Shown: in pieces, positions 1-9,399 of the stretch
How positions within the stretch are numbered: position 1 is the stretch's first letter
Layout: every line of letters begins with the position of its first letter
From: JACCZX01 sp963829995
GTDB taxonomy: Bacteria > Pseudomonadota > Gammaproteobacteria > Burkholderiales > Burkholderiaceae_F
NCBI GenBank assembly: GCA_963829995.1
Contig: CAWHKW010000032.1
Coordinates: 40,377-104,376 of the forward strand
Direction of reading: 5' to 3'
Length of the DNA: 64,000 nucleotides
The notes under the pieces: model-generated
Databases searched by the model: none
What the model saw: the letters and a program-made list of their open reading frames with translations, nothing else
What the model was told of the DNA's origin: nothing
Translations under genes and position numbers: made by a program

Positions 1-84
1 CGTTTCCGAAACCTGAAACTCTAGTTCCGGCCGCTTCGTTTCAGCACAACAACAGCGCCAAGGTGAAGGCGCAGAGGAGTGCTG
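1..84 (+). other. 5' leader of the ribonuclease E gene (partial)
   Basis: This stretch precedes rne and contains no open reading frame. A strong purine-rich ribosome binding site, AGAGGAG, lies at 73-79, five bases before the ATG at 85. rne leaders are often long and autoregulated in proteobacteria, but too little of it is present to show that here. Confidence 0.5.
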
Positions 85-2979
85 ATGAAACGCATGTTGT
101 TCAACGCCACACATGCAGAAGAGCTGCGCGTGGCTATCGTCGACGGCCAGCGGCTGGTCGACATCGATATCGAGACGGCCGGGCGCGAGCAACGCAAGTC
201 GAATATTTATAAGGGGGTCGTCACCCGCGTCGAGCCCAGTCTTGAGGCCTGTTTCGTCGACTACGGCGAAGAGCGCCACGGCTTTCTTCCGTTCAAAGAA
301 GTATCCAAGATCTACTTTCGCGACGGCGTCGACGTGCGCACCGCGCGCATCCAGGACGCGCTGAAAGAAGGCCAGGAGCTCGTCGTCCAGATCGAGAAGG
401 AAGAGCGCGGCAACAAGGGCGCGGCGCTGACGACGTTTGTTTCTCTCGCGGGGCGGTACCTGGTCCTGATGCCGAACAACCCGCGCGGCGGCGGCGTGTC
501 ACGCCGCATCGAAGGCGAAGACCGGCAGGAATTGCGCGACACGATGGATCAGCTCGACCTGCCCTCGGGCATGTCGATCATCGCGCGCACCGCCGGCATT
601 GGCCGCTCGGTCGAAGAGCTGCAGTGGGATTTGAACTATCTGATGAAGCTGTGGCACGCGATCGAGGGCGCGGCGCGCCCGCAGTTCGAATTGGTCGTCA
701 CCGATGCGGAAGGCAAGAAGACCACCACGTACGTCGACAGTCCGAACGGGCCCGACGGACAGCGGCTAAAGCGCGCCAACCCGCCGCCGTTTTTGATCGT
801 CGAAGAATCGAACCTGGTGATCCGCGCGATCCGCGATTATTTCCATCCCGAGATCGGCGAGATCCTGGTTGACACCGACGATATCTATGAACAGGCGCGC
901 CAGTTCATGGCGCACGTAATGCCGGACAACCTGCAGCGGGTGAAGCGCTACAAGGACGACGTACCGCTGTTCTCGCGCTTCCAGATCGAACATCAGATCG
1001 AAACCGCTTACTCGCGCCAGGTGCCGCTGCCCTCGGGCGGATCGATCGTCGTCGATCACACCGAAGCGTTGGTCTCGGTTGACGTGAACTCGGCACGTTC
1101 GACCAAGGGCTCGGACATCGAAGAAACCGCAATGCGCACCAACATGGAAGCCGCCGACGAGGTGGCACGCCAACTTCGTTTGCGCGACCTTGGTGGATTG
1201 ATCGTGATCGACTTCATCGACATGGAGGATCTGAAGAATCAGCGCCAGGTCGAAACCCGTTTGAAGGACGCATTGCACTACGACCGCGCGCGCGTGCAGA
1301 TGGGCAAGATTTCGCGCTTCGGCCTGATGGAGTTGTCGCGCCAGCGTATCCGGCCGGCGTTGAACGAAGGCAGTCACGTCACGTGCCCGCGCTGCAACGG
1401 TGTCGGCGTGATTAGAGACACCGAAAGCTCCGCGCTGCATATCCTGCGCATCCTGCAGGAGGAAGCGATGAAGGAAGGTACCGCGGCTGTTCACGCGCAG
1501 GTGCCGGTTGAAGTCGCCAGCTATCTTCTGAACGAAAAGCGCGCCGACATAGCGAAGATCGAAGCGCGCCTCCGTTTATCGGTCGTTCTAATCCCGAATA
1601 AATTCATCGACACGCCGCACTATCACATCGAGCGCCTACGGCATGACGACGCGCGACTCGAAGTCGCGAAGGCAAGCTTCGAGCGCGCAGCGGAGCTCGC
1701 GCCGAGCACCGACACGCCGTACGCAGGGGGCAGATTCGGCGGCAAAGTTGGCGACGAAAGTGTTCGCGTGCGTCAAGAGGCCGTGGTCAAAGGCATCGTT
1801 CCCGAGACACCCGCACCGATGCCGGTACAGCCGGCCCCGACTGCGCCAGCGGCGCTACAACCCGCGCGCTCATCACTCAGCATGTGGGACCGGATCGTCG
1901 CGTTCTTCACGGGCGGCGATGTGTCCGAGCCGGCGTCGATAGTCGTTCCGCCTGCACCAGTCAATCCGAGGCCCGCCCGCAGCGAGCGCGGCCACGGTGA
2001 GCACCGGCGAGGTCGCGGCAACGGCGACGGTCGGCGCGATAGCCGCCGCGACAGTCGACGCGACAGCAAGTCCGGAGAGCGTCGCGACGGCAGGCAGGAG
2101 AGCGATGCCCGCCAGGGCGCGGACGACGCCAATCGGGAGGCCAAGCGCCAACCAAGGCGTGCCGACGAACGCCGTCCGGCCGGTGCGAAGGCGGATGGCA
2201 GGCCACGCAAGGAGGCCCCGCTGCAGGACTCGCGCGGCGGCGACGACGCAGTCGAAAAGCGCAAGCCTCGGTCTCGCCCCGAAAAGGACAAGTCGATCGT
2301 GGCCGAAACGGCCGAGCGCGTGACAATGCCCGAGGACATTGGGCCGTCCCCTTCAATCGCGGCTATCGGAGCACTCGTTACCGCTGATTCGGTCGCCGAA
2401 GCGCCACGCACTGAAGGTCAGGATGATCGAGGCCGCCGGCGGCGGCGCCGGCGCGGCCGCGGCGGTCGCGGCGAAAACGGCGCTGACGTAACCGCGTCCG
2501 GAAATGGCAACGCACTCGCTGCTGAACGAAACGATGACGAGCCCAACTTTGCGGAGCAGTCCATCGACGAGCCCGACTTCAATCAGGCTCAGCCCCTTGC
2601 GTCGGCGTTGATCAACGAGCCGTTGGCCGAGACGCTTGCGGCAACGATTCCCCCCGAACCGGTGCACGAGACCGTTGTCGTCAGCAACATAACGGCGGTA
2701 CGCGTACCGCCGCTGGTCACCGCGCCGACGATGATTGCGCTGCCTGTTGTGCAACAGGCGCCGCTTCCGATCGATGAACTGCAGCCCGTGCTGCAGAGCG
2801 CAGGTTTGATGCTGGTACAGACCGCGCCCAATCGCCACGCTGAAACACAGGCGAAGATGGCTGCCGAACCGGCTCCCCCGCGCGCACGCCGGGAGCGCCC
2901 TGCCCTGCCTCCACTCGACGAGGCGCCGCTGGTGCAGGTCGAGACACAGGGGTCTTCTGCGGAGCGCGCAGGGTTGTAG
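85..2979 (+). CDS. rne: Ribonuclease E
   Basis: Essential endoribonuclease that starts decay of mRNA and processes rRNA and tRNA; scaffold of the degradosome at the inner membrane. The N-terminal start MKRMLFNAT is diagnostic, so the ATG at 85 is preferred over an in-frame GTG at 79. The S1 RNA-binding domain covers roughly residues 35-125. The catalytic DNase I-like part holds the metal-binding aspartates near residue 333 (SVDVNSARS) and residue 376 (VIDFIDM). The zinc-link TCPRC has cysteines at about 434 and 437. After about residue 560 the protein becomes disordered, rich in Arg/Asp/Ala with repeated RRDSRRDS and a poly-Arg stretch near residue 785, the usual RNA- and partner-binding tail. 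Length of 964 residues is normal for the type I family. Confidence 0.97.
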   Translation: MKRMLFNATHAEELRVAIVDGQRLVDIDIETAGREQRKSNIYKGVVTRVEPSLEACFVDYGEERHGFLPFKEVSKIYFRDGVDVRTARIQDALKEGQELVVQIEKEERGNKGAALTTFVSLAGRYLVLMPNNPRGGGVSRRIEGEDRQELRDTMDQLDLPSGMSIIARTAGIGRSVEELQWDLNYLMKLWHAIEGAARPQFELVVTDAEGKKTTTYVDSPNGPDGQRLKRANPPPFLIVEESNLVIRAIRDYFHPEIGEILVDTDDIYEQARQFMAHVMPDNLQRVKRYKDDVPLFSRFQIEHQIETAYSRQVPLPSGGSIVVDHTEALVSVDVNSARSTKGSDIEETAMRTNMEAADEVARQLRLRDLGGLIVIDFIDMEDLKNQRQVETRLKDALHYDRARVQMGKISRFGLMELSRQRIRPALNEGSHVTCPRCNGVGVIRDTESSALHILRILQEEAMKEGTAAVHAQVPVEVASYLLNEKRADIAKIEARLRLSVVLIPNKFIDTPHYHIERLRHDDARLEVAKASFERAAELAPSTDTPYAGGRFGGKVGDESVRVRQEAVVKGIVPETPAPMPVQPAPTAPAALQPARSSLSMWDRIVAFFTGGDVSEPASIVVPPAPVNPRPARSERGHGEHRRGRGNGDGRRDSRRDSRRDSKSGERRDGRQESDARQGADDANREAKRQPRRADERRPAGAKADGRPRKEAPLQDSRGGDDAVEKRKPRSRPEKDKSIVAETAERVTMPEDIGPSPSIAAIGALVTADSVAEAPRTEGQDDRGRRRRRRRGRGGRGENGADVTASGNGNALAAERNDDEPNFAEQSIDEPDFNQAQPLASALINEPLAETLAATIPPEPVHETVVVSNITAVRVPPLVTAPTMIALPVVQQAPLPIDELQPVLQSAGLMLVQTAPNRHAETQAKMAAEPAPPRARRERPALPPLDEAPLVQVETQGSSAERAGL

Positions 2980-2996
2980 CGCGCGCGATTTAGCAT

Positions 2997-3019
2997 CGCG
3001 GGCCGAATGTCGGCCCGCG
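2997..3019 (+). terminator. Perfect GC-rich hairpin between rne and moaA
   Basis: Two 10-base perfectly complementary arms, CGCGGGCCGA at 2997-3006 and its complement at 3010-3019, enclose a 3-base ATG loop just after the rne stop. No T-run follows, so it is not a classical intrinsic terminator. It may attenuate, stabilise the rne 3' end or act in both ways. The moaA start is only 12 bases downstream. Confidence 0.45.
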
Positions 3020-3031
3020 TAACATCGTGTG

Positions 3032-4153
3032 ATGATGAACCGTGTGATTCCGTTGATTGACTCCCGTGTGGCGGCGCCGCCAGCGGGCTCGATTGGCGAC
3101 GCGTCGGCTGAGCCGGCTGTGGGCCACGTCGTCGACCGGCTCGACCGTCCGTTACGCGATCTGCGCATATCGGTCACCGATCGCTGCAACTTTCGCTGCA
3201 CGTATTGCATGCCGAAAGAAGTGTTCGACGCCGACTATCGCTTTCTTCGTCATTCCGATCTGCTGACCTTCGAGGAGATTTCGCGGCTTGCCGCAGCGTT
3301 CGTACGTCACGGCGTCGAAAAAATTCGGCTCACTGGTGGCGAGCCGTTGTTGCGCAAGGATCTGCACAAGTTGATTGCGATGTTGTCGCCGCTCAAAACG
3401 CATGGCGGCAGTGAACTCGACATCGCGCTGACGACCAACGGCTCGGTGCTCGCCCGCAAGGCGCAACAGCTTGCAGACGCCGGGTTGAAGCGCATCACCG
3501 TATCGCTGGATGGACTCGATGACGCGACGTTCCGCCGTATGAACGACGTCGATTTTCCGGTGCGCGATGTTCTTGCGGGCATCGATGCGGCGGCGACCGC
3601 GGGATTGGCGCCGGTGAAGGTCAATATGGTCGTCAAGCGTGGCGTCAACGAGGGTGAAATCCTATCGATGGCTCGTCACTTCCGCGGCACCGGCCATATC
3701 GTGCGATTCATCGAATACATGGACGTGGGCACTTCGAACGGCTGGCGCATGGACGAAGTGGTGCCGTCGCGCGAGGTGTTGCAGCATATTTCCGAAGAGT
3801 TTCCGCTCGAGCCGCTCGAGGCACGTTATCCGGGCGAGGTGGCGGAGCGCTGGCGCTATCGCGACGGACAGGGTGAGATCGGCGTGATCTCCAGCGTCTC
3901 GCAGGCCTTTTGCCGGGATTGCACGCGAGCGCGCCTGTCGACCGAGGGCAAGCTTTATCTGTGCCTGTTTGCCCACCAGGGGCATGACCTGCGTGCGCTG
4001 CTGCGAGGTAACGGCGCGCTGGCACTGACGGAACGGCAGCTCGAGGCGGCCATCGGCCGTATCTGGAGCGCGCGCGCGGATCGTTATTCAGAGCTGCGGA
4101 CCGAGGCGACCACAGCAATGCCGAAGGTCGAGATGTCGTACATCGGCGGATAG
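3032..4153 (+). CDS. moaA: GTP 3',8-cyclase MoaA
   Basis: Radical SAM enzyme that converts GTP to 3',8-cyclo-GTP, the first committed step of molybdenum cofactor synthesis. The N-terminal [4Fe-4S] motif CNFRCTYC (cysteines at about 52, 56, 59) binds SAM. The second cluster is ligated by CRDC (about 294, 297) and the Cys of LYLCLF (about 311). The chain ends in the conserved double glycine SYIGG. LTGGEPLLR is the usual SAM-side motif. Start: GTG 3029, ATG 3032 and ATG 3035 are all possible. mobA follows after 6 bases, so the two are almost certainly co-transcribed. Confidence 0.96.
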   Translation: MMNRVIPLIDSRVAAPPAGSIGDASAEPAVGHVVDRLDRPLRDLRISVTDRCNFRCTYCMPKEVFDADYRFLRHSDLLTFEEISRLAAAFVRHGVEKIRLTGGEPLLRKDLHKLIAMLSPLKTHGGSELDIALTTNGSVLARKAQQLADAGLKRITVSLDGLDDATFRRMNDVDFPVRDVLAGIDAAATAGLAPVKVNMVVKRGVNEGEILSMARHFRGTGHIVRFIEYMDVGTSNGWRMDEVVPSREVLQHISEEFPLEPLEARYPGEVAERWRYRDGQGEIGVISSVSQAFCRDCTRARLSTEGKLYLCLFAHQGHDLRALLRGNGALALTERQLEAAIGRIWSARADRYSELRTEATTAMPKVEMSYIGG

Positions 4154-4159
4154 CGCTGC

Positions 4160-4711
4160 GTGAGGAACATAACCGGTCTGATCCTGGCCGGTGGACGCGG
4201 TCAGCGCGTGGGCGGCGCAGATAAGGGTTGGCTGATCTATGAAGGCAGGCCGCTGATCGTCAGCGTGATCGAGCGGTTCGCACCGCAAGTCGGGCCGCTA
4301 CTGATCTCGGCCAATCGCAACGTCGAGCGTTATGCAGCTTATGGCGAGATCGTCGGCGATGACTTGGCCGACGTTAACGGCGAGCACTTTGCGGGGCCAT
4401 TGATAGGAGTACTTAGCGGCTTGCGGCGCGCACGCACCGATTGGGTCGCGATCGTTCCGTGCGATGCACCGCATTTGCCTAGCGATTTGGTTACACGTCT
4501 GATGGGTGCCACGCTAGGCACCGGCGCAAAGGCGGCATGCGCCAGCGTGCACGGGCGGCTCCAGCCGGTGTTCGCGCTGGTGCAGACCCGCTACGCCAAC
4601 GAGCTCGCGCGCTCAGTTGCAGAGGGCGAACGCGCCATGCATCGCTGGCTCAAAGCCCTCGAAGCGGTGGCGGTGGATTTCGACGATGCTCAGGCGTTCA
4701 CTCAACATTAA
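4160..4711 (+). CDS. mobA: Molybdenum cofactor guanylyltransferase MobA
   Basis: Transfers GMP from GTP to molybdopterin to make the guanine dinucleotide form used by DMSO-reductase-family enzymes. The nucleotide-binding signature LAGGRGQRVGGADKG is at the N terminus, and the PCDAPHLP motif typical of these nucleotidyltransferases is near residue 100. The start is a GTG at 4160, six bases after the moaA stop. At 183 residues it is slightly short but of normal form. The partner gene mobB is about 28 kb away at 32887-33393. Confidence 0.92.
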   Translation: MRNITGLILAGGRGQRVGGADKGWLIYEGRPLIVSVIERFAPQVGPLLISANRNVERYAAYGEIVGDDLADVNGEHFAGPLIGVLSGLRRARTDWVAIVPCDAPHLPSDLVTRLMGATLGTGAKAACASVHGRLQPVFALVQTRYANELARSVAEGERAMHRWLKALEAVAVDFDDAQAFTQH

Positions 4712-4766
4712 CGAGCCCATCAGCAACGGCAGTTGAGAGACACACCGGGGCCAGTGACCGGCGCCG

Positions 4767-5036
4767 TCACATCGAAAATCGATGAGCGGCCCGTTCGTGC
4801 GCCTTGGCTGCTTCTTCTTCTCGATCCTTCGGCGGCGCGCTTGTCTGCAAGGAACGCAGAAGCTTTTCGGAGATGCCCGTGATTTCCTCGACCGCCTTCA
4901 GGAACGCAGCTTCGTTTACCTTGGAAGGCTTATTGAACCCAGTGACCTTTCGCACAAATTGCAGTGACGCAGCGCGGATCTCGTCTTCGGTCACCGGTGG
5001 CTCGAAGTTGAAGAGGGTCCTGATACTTCTACACAT
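4767..5036 (-). CDS. DUF2277 family protein
   Basis: An 89-residue protein starting MCRSIRTLFNFEPP, the invariant start of the DUF2277 family of small bacterial cytoplasmic proteins of unknown function. The central part has the family's RKVTGFNKPS segment. It is convergent with mobA and separated from the aldehyde dehydrogenase gene upstream by 30 bases, so it may be co-transcribed with it. No function can be assigned. Confidence 0.85.
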   Translation of the reverse strand: MCRSIRTLFNFEPPVTEDEIRAASLQFVRKVTGFNKPSKVNEAAFLKAVEEITGISEKLLRSLQTSAPPKDREEEAAKAHERAAHRFSM

Positions 5037-5066
5037 AAGTTGACCTCGATACTTGGGAAAGTGCGC

Positions 5067-6485
5067 TCAGAACCGCTTCATCAACCGCAACATCCTCTCC
5101 ACGTGCGGCCCATAGGGCGGCAAGAATAACTTCGTCCCGTTCAACCGCGACTGGCGAAACACGGGAGTCAGTTTGCTAAATGTGTCGAACCCCCAGCGGC
5201 CGTGATAGTGGCCCATGCCGGAGGCTCCGACGCCGCCGAACGGCAGGTCTTCCTGTGCCACGTGCATCAACGTTTCGTTGAAACACACACCTCCAGCGTG
5301 CGTGTTCTTTAAAGCCGCTTCGGCGCGCTTGCCATCGTTGTCGAACCAGTACATCGCAAGCGGGCGCGGCTGCGCGTTGATGAACGCCGTCGCTTCCTTG
5401 ATGTCGTCGTACGGAATCACCGGCAAAAGCGGCCCGAAGATCTCGTCGCGCATCACGTCGAGGTCCGCCGCCGGGCTGATCACAATGGCCGGTGCCAGGC
5501 GATGTTGGGCGTCGTTGCGTTCCGCGCCGCTGAACAGCGGCACGACGGCGGCACCGGCGCTGCGCGCCTGCTCCAGGTAGCCGGCGAGACGCTGATACTG
5601 CCGCGCGTTGACGATGCTGCAGTAATCAGTGTCAGCAAGGCCGGCGGGATACATTTCACGCGCTTGCCGTTTGGCCGATTCGACAAACGCGGTCACGTTC
5701 GCGCGCGGCACCAGCGCATAGTCGGGTGCGATGCAGGTTTGGCCCGCATTCAAAAACTTGCCCACCAGTACCCGCTGCACGGCCGGGTCGATCGGATACC
5801 CCGGCGCAATCACCGCGGGTGACTTGCCGCCCAACTCCAAGGTAACGGGTGTCAGGTTCTGCGACGCCGCGTTCATCACCTTGCGGCCGACAGTGGTCGA
5901 CCCTGTAAAGAGCAGATGATCGAACGGCAGCGCAGAGAATTGCGCGGCAACGTCGGCACCGCCGGTGATAACGGCCACTTCGTTCGTCCGGAATGCGCCG
6001 GCGATCAGTTGCTGAAAGAGCTTGGAGAACGCCGGTGTGAACTCCGACACTTTCACCATCGCTCGATTGCCGGCGACCATCGCTGCGACGAGCGGGCTCA
6101 CCGCAAGGAACAGCGGGTAGTTCCACGGAACGATGATGCCGACAACACCTAATGGCCGCGGAACGACGTTTGCGCGCGCCGGAAGAAACCACTTCGCCAC
6201 CCCGGCGCTCCGAGGTTTCATCCACCGCTTGCCGTGCTTGATCGCGCTTCGAATCTCGGAGAGGCTCGGAAAGATTTCTGCGATCTGCGTCTCGATGCGC
6301 GGACGGCCCGCGAAGTCGGCGTCGATCGCAGTTTCAATCGCCGCTTCGTTGTCTTCGAGCAAGCGGCGCAATCGTTCGAGGCGATTGCGCCGTTCGTCCC
6401 ATTCGGCAAACGGAGCGGCGTCGTACGCGGCACGCTGAATCTGGAAAACAACGTGGAGCTCGGCTGGAGTATCAGAGGCGTTCAT
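5067..6485 (-). CDS. calB: Coniferyl aldehyde dehydrogenase (class III-like ALDH)
   Basis: NAD(P)-dependent oxidation of an aldehyde to its acid; this subgroup is usually annotated as coniferyl aldehyde dehydrogenase. The 472-residue protein lacks the extra N-terminal part of classical ALDHs, as class III enzymes do. Visible motifs are the NAD-site segment IIVPWNYP, the general-base glutamate in TLELGGKSPAV, and the nucleophilic cysteine in NAGQTCIAPDY. A hydrophobic C-terminal tail (LFLPPYG) fits fatty-aldehyde-type homologues, so the substrate is open. The gene is divergent from the acetyltransferase at 6541. Confidence 0.85.
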   Translation of the reverse strand: MNASDTPAELHVVFQIQRAAYDAAPFAEWDERRNRLERLRRLLEDNEAAIETAIDADFAGRPRIETQIAEIFPSLSEIRSAIKHGKRWMKPRSAGVAKWFLPARANVVPRPLGVVGIIVPWNYPLFLAVSPLVAAMVAGNRAMVKVSEFTPAFSKLFQQLIAGAFRTNEVAVITGGADVAAQFSALPFDHLLFTGSTTVGRKVMNAASQNLTPVTLELGGKSPAVIAPGYPIDPAVQRVLVGKFLNAGQTCIAPDYALVPRANVTAFVESAKRQAREMYPAGLADTDYCSIVNARQYQRLAGYLEQARSAGAAVVPLFSGAERNDAQHRLAPAIVISPAADLDVMRDEIFGPLLPVIPYDDIKEATAFINAQPRPLAMYWFDNDGKRAEAALKNTHAGGVCFNETLMHVAQEDLPFGGVGASGMGHYHGRWGFDTFSKLTPVFRQSRLNGTKLFLPPYGPHVERMLRLMKRF

Positions 6486-6540
6486 TCCGGTAGCTTAATG
6501 CTCGCCGCCAGTGTGGTTCAATCGCAGCGGCACAAAGAAA

Positions 6541-7083
6541 ATGGCGATCAAGCAAATAACGCTGGCCGGTGAGCGAGTCGTGCTGCGCCCTTGGCAGGAC
6601 CGTGACGCCGATGCTTTCGCGGCGATGAACGCGGACGAGCGCGTGATGGAATTTTTTGTCGCGCCGCTTACGCGCGTCGAATCGGATGAGCTGCGATCTC
6701 GCATGCGCGCGGCGATCGAGGAGCGCGGCTGGGGTTGGTGGTGCGTCGACATCGCCGGACAATGCGCGGGCTTTACCGGCCTGAGTACACCGCCCTATCA
6801 GACGCGGTTCACGCCGTGTGTGGAGGTAGGCTGGCGCTTCAGGCCGCAGTTTTGGGGACACGGCTACGCAACCGAAGCGGCACGGCTGGCACTCGACTAC
6901 GGCTTCAACGCGCTGCAGCTGGAAGAAATCGTTTCGTTTGCCGCTGCGGGCAATATTCGCTCGCGCCGTGTAATGGAGCGCATCGGCATGCAGCGTGACG
7001 TCGCCGGCGATTTCGATCATCCACGCATACCCGAAGGACATGCGTTGCGCCGTCACGTGCTTTATCGCTTAAGGCGGCGCTGA
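6541..7083 (+). CDS. GNAT family N-acetyltransferase (RimJ/RimL-like)
   Basis: Acetyl-CoA-dependent acetyltransferase of the RimJ/RimL type, which modifies N termini or small amines. The start LAGERVVLRPWQDRDADAF and the acetyl-CoA loop region WGHGYATEAARLALDYG are typical, as is the C-terminal NIRSRRVMERIGM. The ATG at 6541 is chosen because homology begins there; an upstream GTG at 6511 lies within the divergent promoter gap. Substrate unknown. Confidence 0.85.
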   Translation: MAIKQITLAGERVVLRPWQDRDADAFAAMNADERVMEFFVAPLTRVESDELRSRMRAAIEERGWGWWCVDIAGQCAGFTGLSTPPYQTRFTPCVEVGWRFRPQFWGHGYATEAARLALDYGFNALQLEEIVSFAAAGNIRSRRVMERIGMQRDVAGDFDHPRIPEGHALRRHVLYRLRRR

Positions 7084-7086
7084 CGG

Positions 7087-8670
7087 TCAGTCGATGTCTT
7101 CGTATAGCGGCAACGTGAGAAATTCGGCGAAGTCCGGCTGCGTACTCATGTCTTCAAAAATTCGCGCGGCGCGATCGTAAGTCGGCGAATCTGGGCCTAC
7201 CACGGCCTTGACTTTGGCAAGCTCTTCCGGAATCAGCGCGCGCACCAAGGCGGCGTCCACCTTGCGTCCGTCCTCAAGGACACCTTTTGGCGAGCGGATC
7301 CACTGCCATACCTGCGAGCGGCTGATCTCCGCAGTGGCTGCATCCTCCATCAAGTTGTGGATCGGTACACAGCCATTGCCGGCCAGCCACGAGCCGACGT
7401 AATGAATGCCGACGTTGATGTTCATCCGCAGCCCCGCTTCGGTAATCGGTGCTTCGGGTTCGAACTTCAGCAGATCCGCCGCGGTGACTTTGACGTCGTC
7501 GCGCTTCTTGTCAATCTGATTGGCGCGATCGCCCAGTACTTTGACGAATTCCTCCATGGCGATGGACACCAGGCCGGGATGCGCGACCCAACCGCCGTCG
7601 TAGCCGTCGGTTGCATCGCGCTGCTTGTCACTGCGCACGCCGGCCATTGCGGCTTCATTCTTGACGGGATCGTTCTTAATTGGAATCAGCGCGCTCATAC
7701 CTCCCATCGCCGGTGCGTTTCTTTTGTGGCACGTGGCCAGCAACAGCAACGCGTACGCGCGCATAAACGGCGCCGTCATTGTCACCTGGGCGCGATCGGC
7801 GAGCACGAAGCTCTTGTCAGAATTGAACTTCTTGATGCACGAAAAGATGTAGTCCCAGCGGCCCGCATTCAATCCTGCGGAGTGCTCTCGCAGCTCGTAC
7901 AGGATCTCGTCCATCTCGAACGCCGCCAAGATCGTCTCGATCAGCACGGTCGCTTTGATCGTGCCTTGCGGGATGCCGAGGTCCTTTTGGGTGGCGACGA
8001 AGATGTCGTTCCACAGTCTCGCCTCAAGGTGCGACTCCAGTTTCGGCAGGTAAAAGTACGGGCCAGTGCCCCGTGCGATCAGCTCCTTCGCGTTATGAAA
8101 CATGTAAAGCGCAAAGTCGAAAATCGCACCGGACACGCGCTGGCCATCGATCAGCACATGCTTCTCATCGAGATGCCAGCCGCGCGGACGCACAATCAGG
8201 ACGGCGACCTTATCGTTCAGCGAATATGTCTTGTCGCCCTGCTGCAGCGATATGTTGCGGCGAATCGCCTGCATCAAGTTGATCTGACCGGTGATCTGGT
8301 TATCCCAGCTCGGTGTGTGGCTGTCCTCGAAGTCGGCCATGTACGCATCGGCCCCCGAGTTCAGTGCATTGATGACCATCTTGCGCTCGACCGGACCGGT
8401 GATCTCGACGCGCCGGCATTGCAAATCCGCCGGCAACGGCGCAATCGTCCAATTGCCCTCGCGGACATGCTTGGTCTCGGCGAGAAAATTCGGCCGCTCA
8501 CCCGCATCGAGCCGCTTGGCACGCGCGACGCGCTTGGCCAAAAGCTCCTGCCGGCGAGATTCGAACTGACGATGCAGCTTCGCAACCAGTTCCAGCGCTT
8601 CGGCCGTCAGGACGCGCTCGAATCCCGGTCGCATCGGGGCGTCAATCAAAACGTCCTCCGTCTCGATCAT
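7087..8670 (-). CDS. aceB: Malate synthase A
   Basis: Condenses glyoxylate with acetyl-CoA to malate, the second step of the glyoxylate shunt. The 527 residues are typical for the short isoform A. The signature around HSAGLNAGRWDYIFS and the early RPRGWHLDEKHV substrate-site segment are present. Its start overlaps by four bases the end of the upstream dehalogenase gene, implying translational coupling, and isocitrate lyase lies just upstream of that, so all three may form one unit for growth on acetate or fatty acids. Confidence 0.95.
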   Translation of the reverse strand: MIETEDVLIDAPMRPGFERVLTAEALELVAKLHRQFESRRQELLAKRVARAKRLDAGERPNFLAETKHVREGNWTIAPLPADLQCRRVEITGPVERKMVINALNSGADAYMADFEDSHTPSWDNQITGQINLMQAIRRNISLQQGDKTYSLNDKVAVLIVRPRGWHLDEKHVLIDGQRVSGAIFDFALYMFHNAKELIARGTGPYFYLPKLESHLEARLWNDIFVATQKDLGIPQGTIKATVLIETILAAFEMDEILYELREHSAGLNAGRWDYIFSCIKKFNSDKSFVLADRAQVTMTAPFMRAYALLLLATCHKRNAPAMGGMSALIPIKNDPVKNEAAMAGVRSDKQRDATDGYDGGWVAHPGLVSIAMEEFVKVLGDRANQIDKKRDDVKVTAADLLKFEPEAPITEAGLRMNINVGIHYVGSWLAGNGCVPIHNLMEDAATAEISRSQVWQWIRSPKGVLEDGRKVDAALVRALIPEELAKVKAVVGPDSPTYDRAARIFEDMSTQPDFAEFLTLPLYEDID

Positions 8671-9371
8671 ATCGACAGTTCCTTTCCATAATGAATCTCT
8701 TGCAAGATGAACTGAGCGGCGTCGGCCAGACTCGCACCAGTTCCATTGGGCTTGACCCCTAGGCGGTCGAGCACCGCATCGGTGCGATTAACCCAGAAAC
8801 TCGTATAGCCGTACCACGCTGCTGCACACGCGTCCCAGCAGTTGCTTGAGACAAACACGATTTGCCGAGGCTGCAGCTTCAGCGCCCGCGGCCCCAGCGC
8901 ATACACCGATGGCGATGTCTTAAAGGCCCGCACTTGATCGGCCGACAGCACTAGATCAATGTATCGATGCAGCCCGGAATTGACGAGTGCGGTCTCGAGC
9001 ATTTCGGAATCGCCGTTGGAAAGCACGCCTAATCGGACTCCGGCGTCGTGCAACTTGACCAGCGCCGGCGCGACGTCGGGAAATGATGCGAGACGTTTGT
9101 ATTCATCCGCCAGACGCGCTGCGTCGTTCGGCCCGGCATTCAGCTTCAGCGCTTGCAACGAATACTCGAGCGCATCGCGCGTGACCTCCGAAAAACTCAC
9201 ATAACGGTCGGACATTGTGCGCAACCGTGAATATTCGATCTGCTTTTCACGCCAGAGACGGGCAAGTCGCTCGCCTTGACCTGGAAAGAGTTCCTCAGCG
9301 CGCCGCGTGACCGAATAAACGTCAAGCAACGTTCCGAAGACGTCGAACAGAGCAGCAGCGGGAGCAGCCAT
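8667..9371 (-). CDS. Haloacid dehalogenase, type II
   Basis: HAD-superfamily hydrolase resembling L-2-haloacid dehalogenases. Motif I FDVFGTLLD carries the nucleophilic aspartate. Motif II is VLSNGDSEML, the lysine motif is in FKTSPSVYALG, and the SSNCWDACAAAWYGY segment is typical of type II enzymes. 234 residues is normal. It sits between aceA and aceB: dehalogenation of haloacetates gives glycolate, which can feed glyoxylate, so the position may be meaningful. The actual substrate is not shown by sequence. Confidence 0.85.
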   Translation of the reverse strand: MAAPAAALFDVFGTLLDVYSVTRRAEELFPGQGERLARLWREKQIEYSRLRTMSDRYVSFSEVTRDALEYSLQALKLNAGPNDAARLADEYKRLASFPDVAPALVKLHDAGVRLGVLSNGDSEMLETALVNSGLHRYIDLVLSADQVRAFKTSPSVYALGPRALKLQPRQIVFVSSNCWDACAAAWYGYTSFWVNRTDAVLDRLGVKPNGTGASLADAAQFILQEIHYGKELSI

Positions 9372-9399
9372 GATGAGCGGCGAGTCTAAGTGTTCTGCC

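Noticed and set aside
2010..2080. Tandem-like repeats in rne (CGCGACAGTCGACGCGACAG-type)
   Set aside because: They encode the low-complexity Arg/Asp/Ser tail of RNase E and need no other explanation.
7357..8691. A long open frame of 444 codons on the plus strand
   Set aside because: It lies wholly antisense to aceB; high GC opens such frames, and the sequence has no protein-like pattern.
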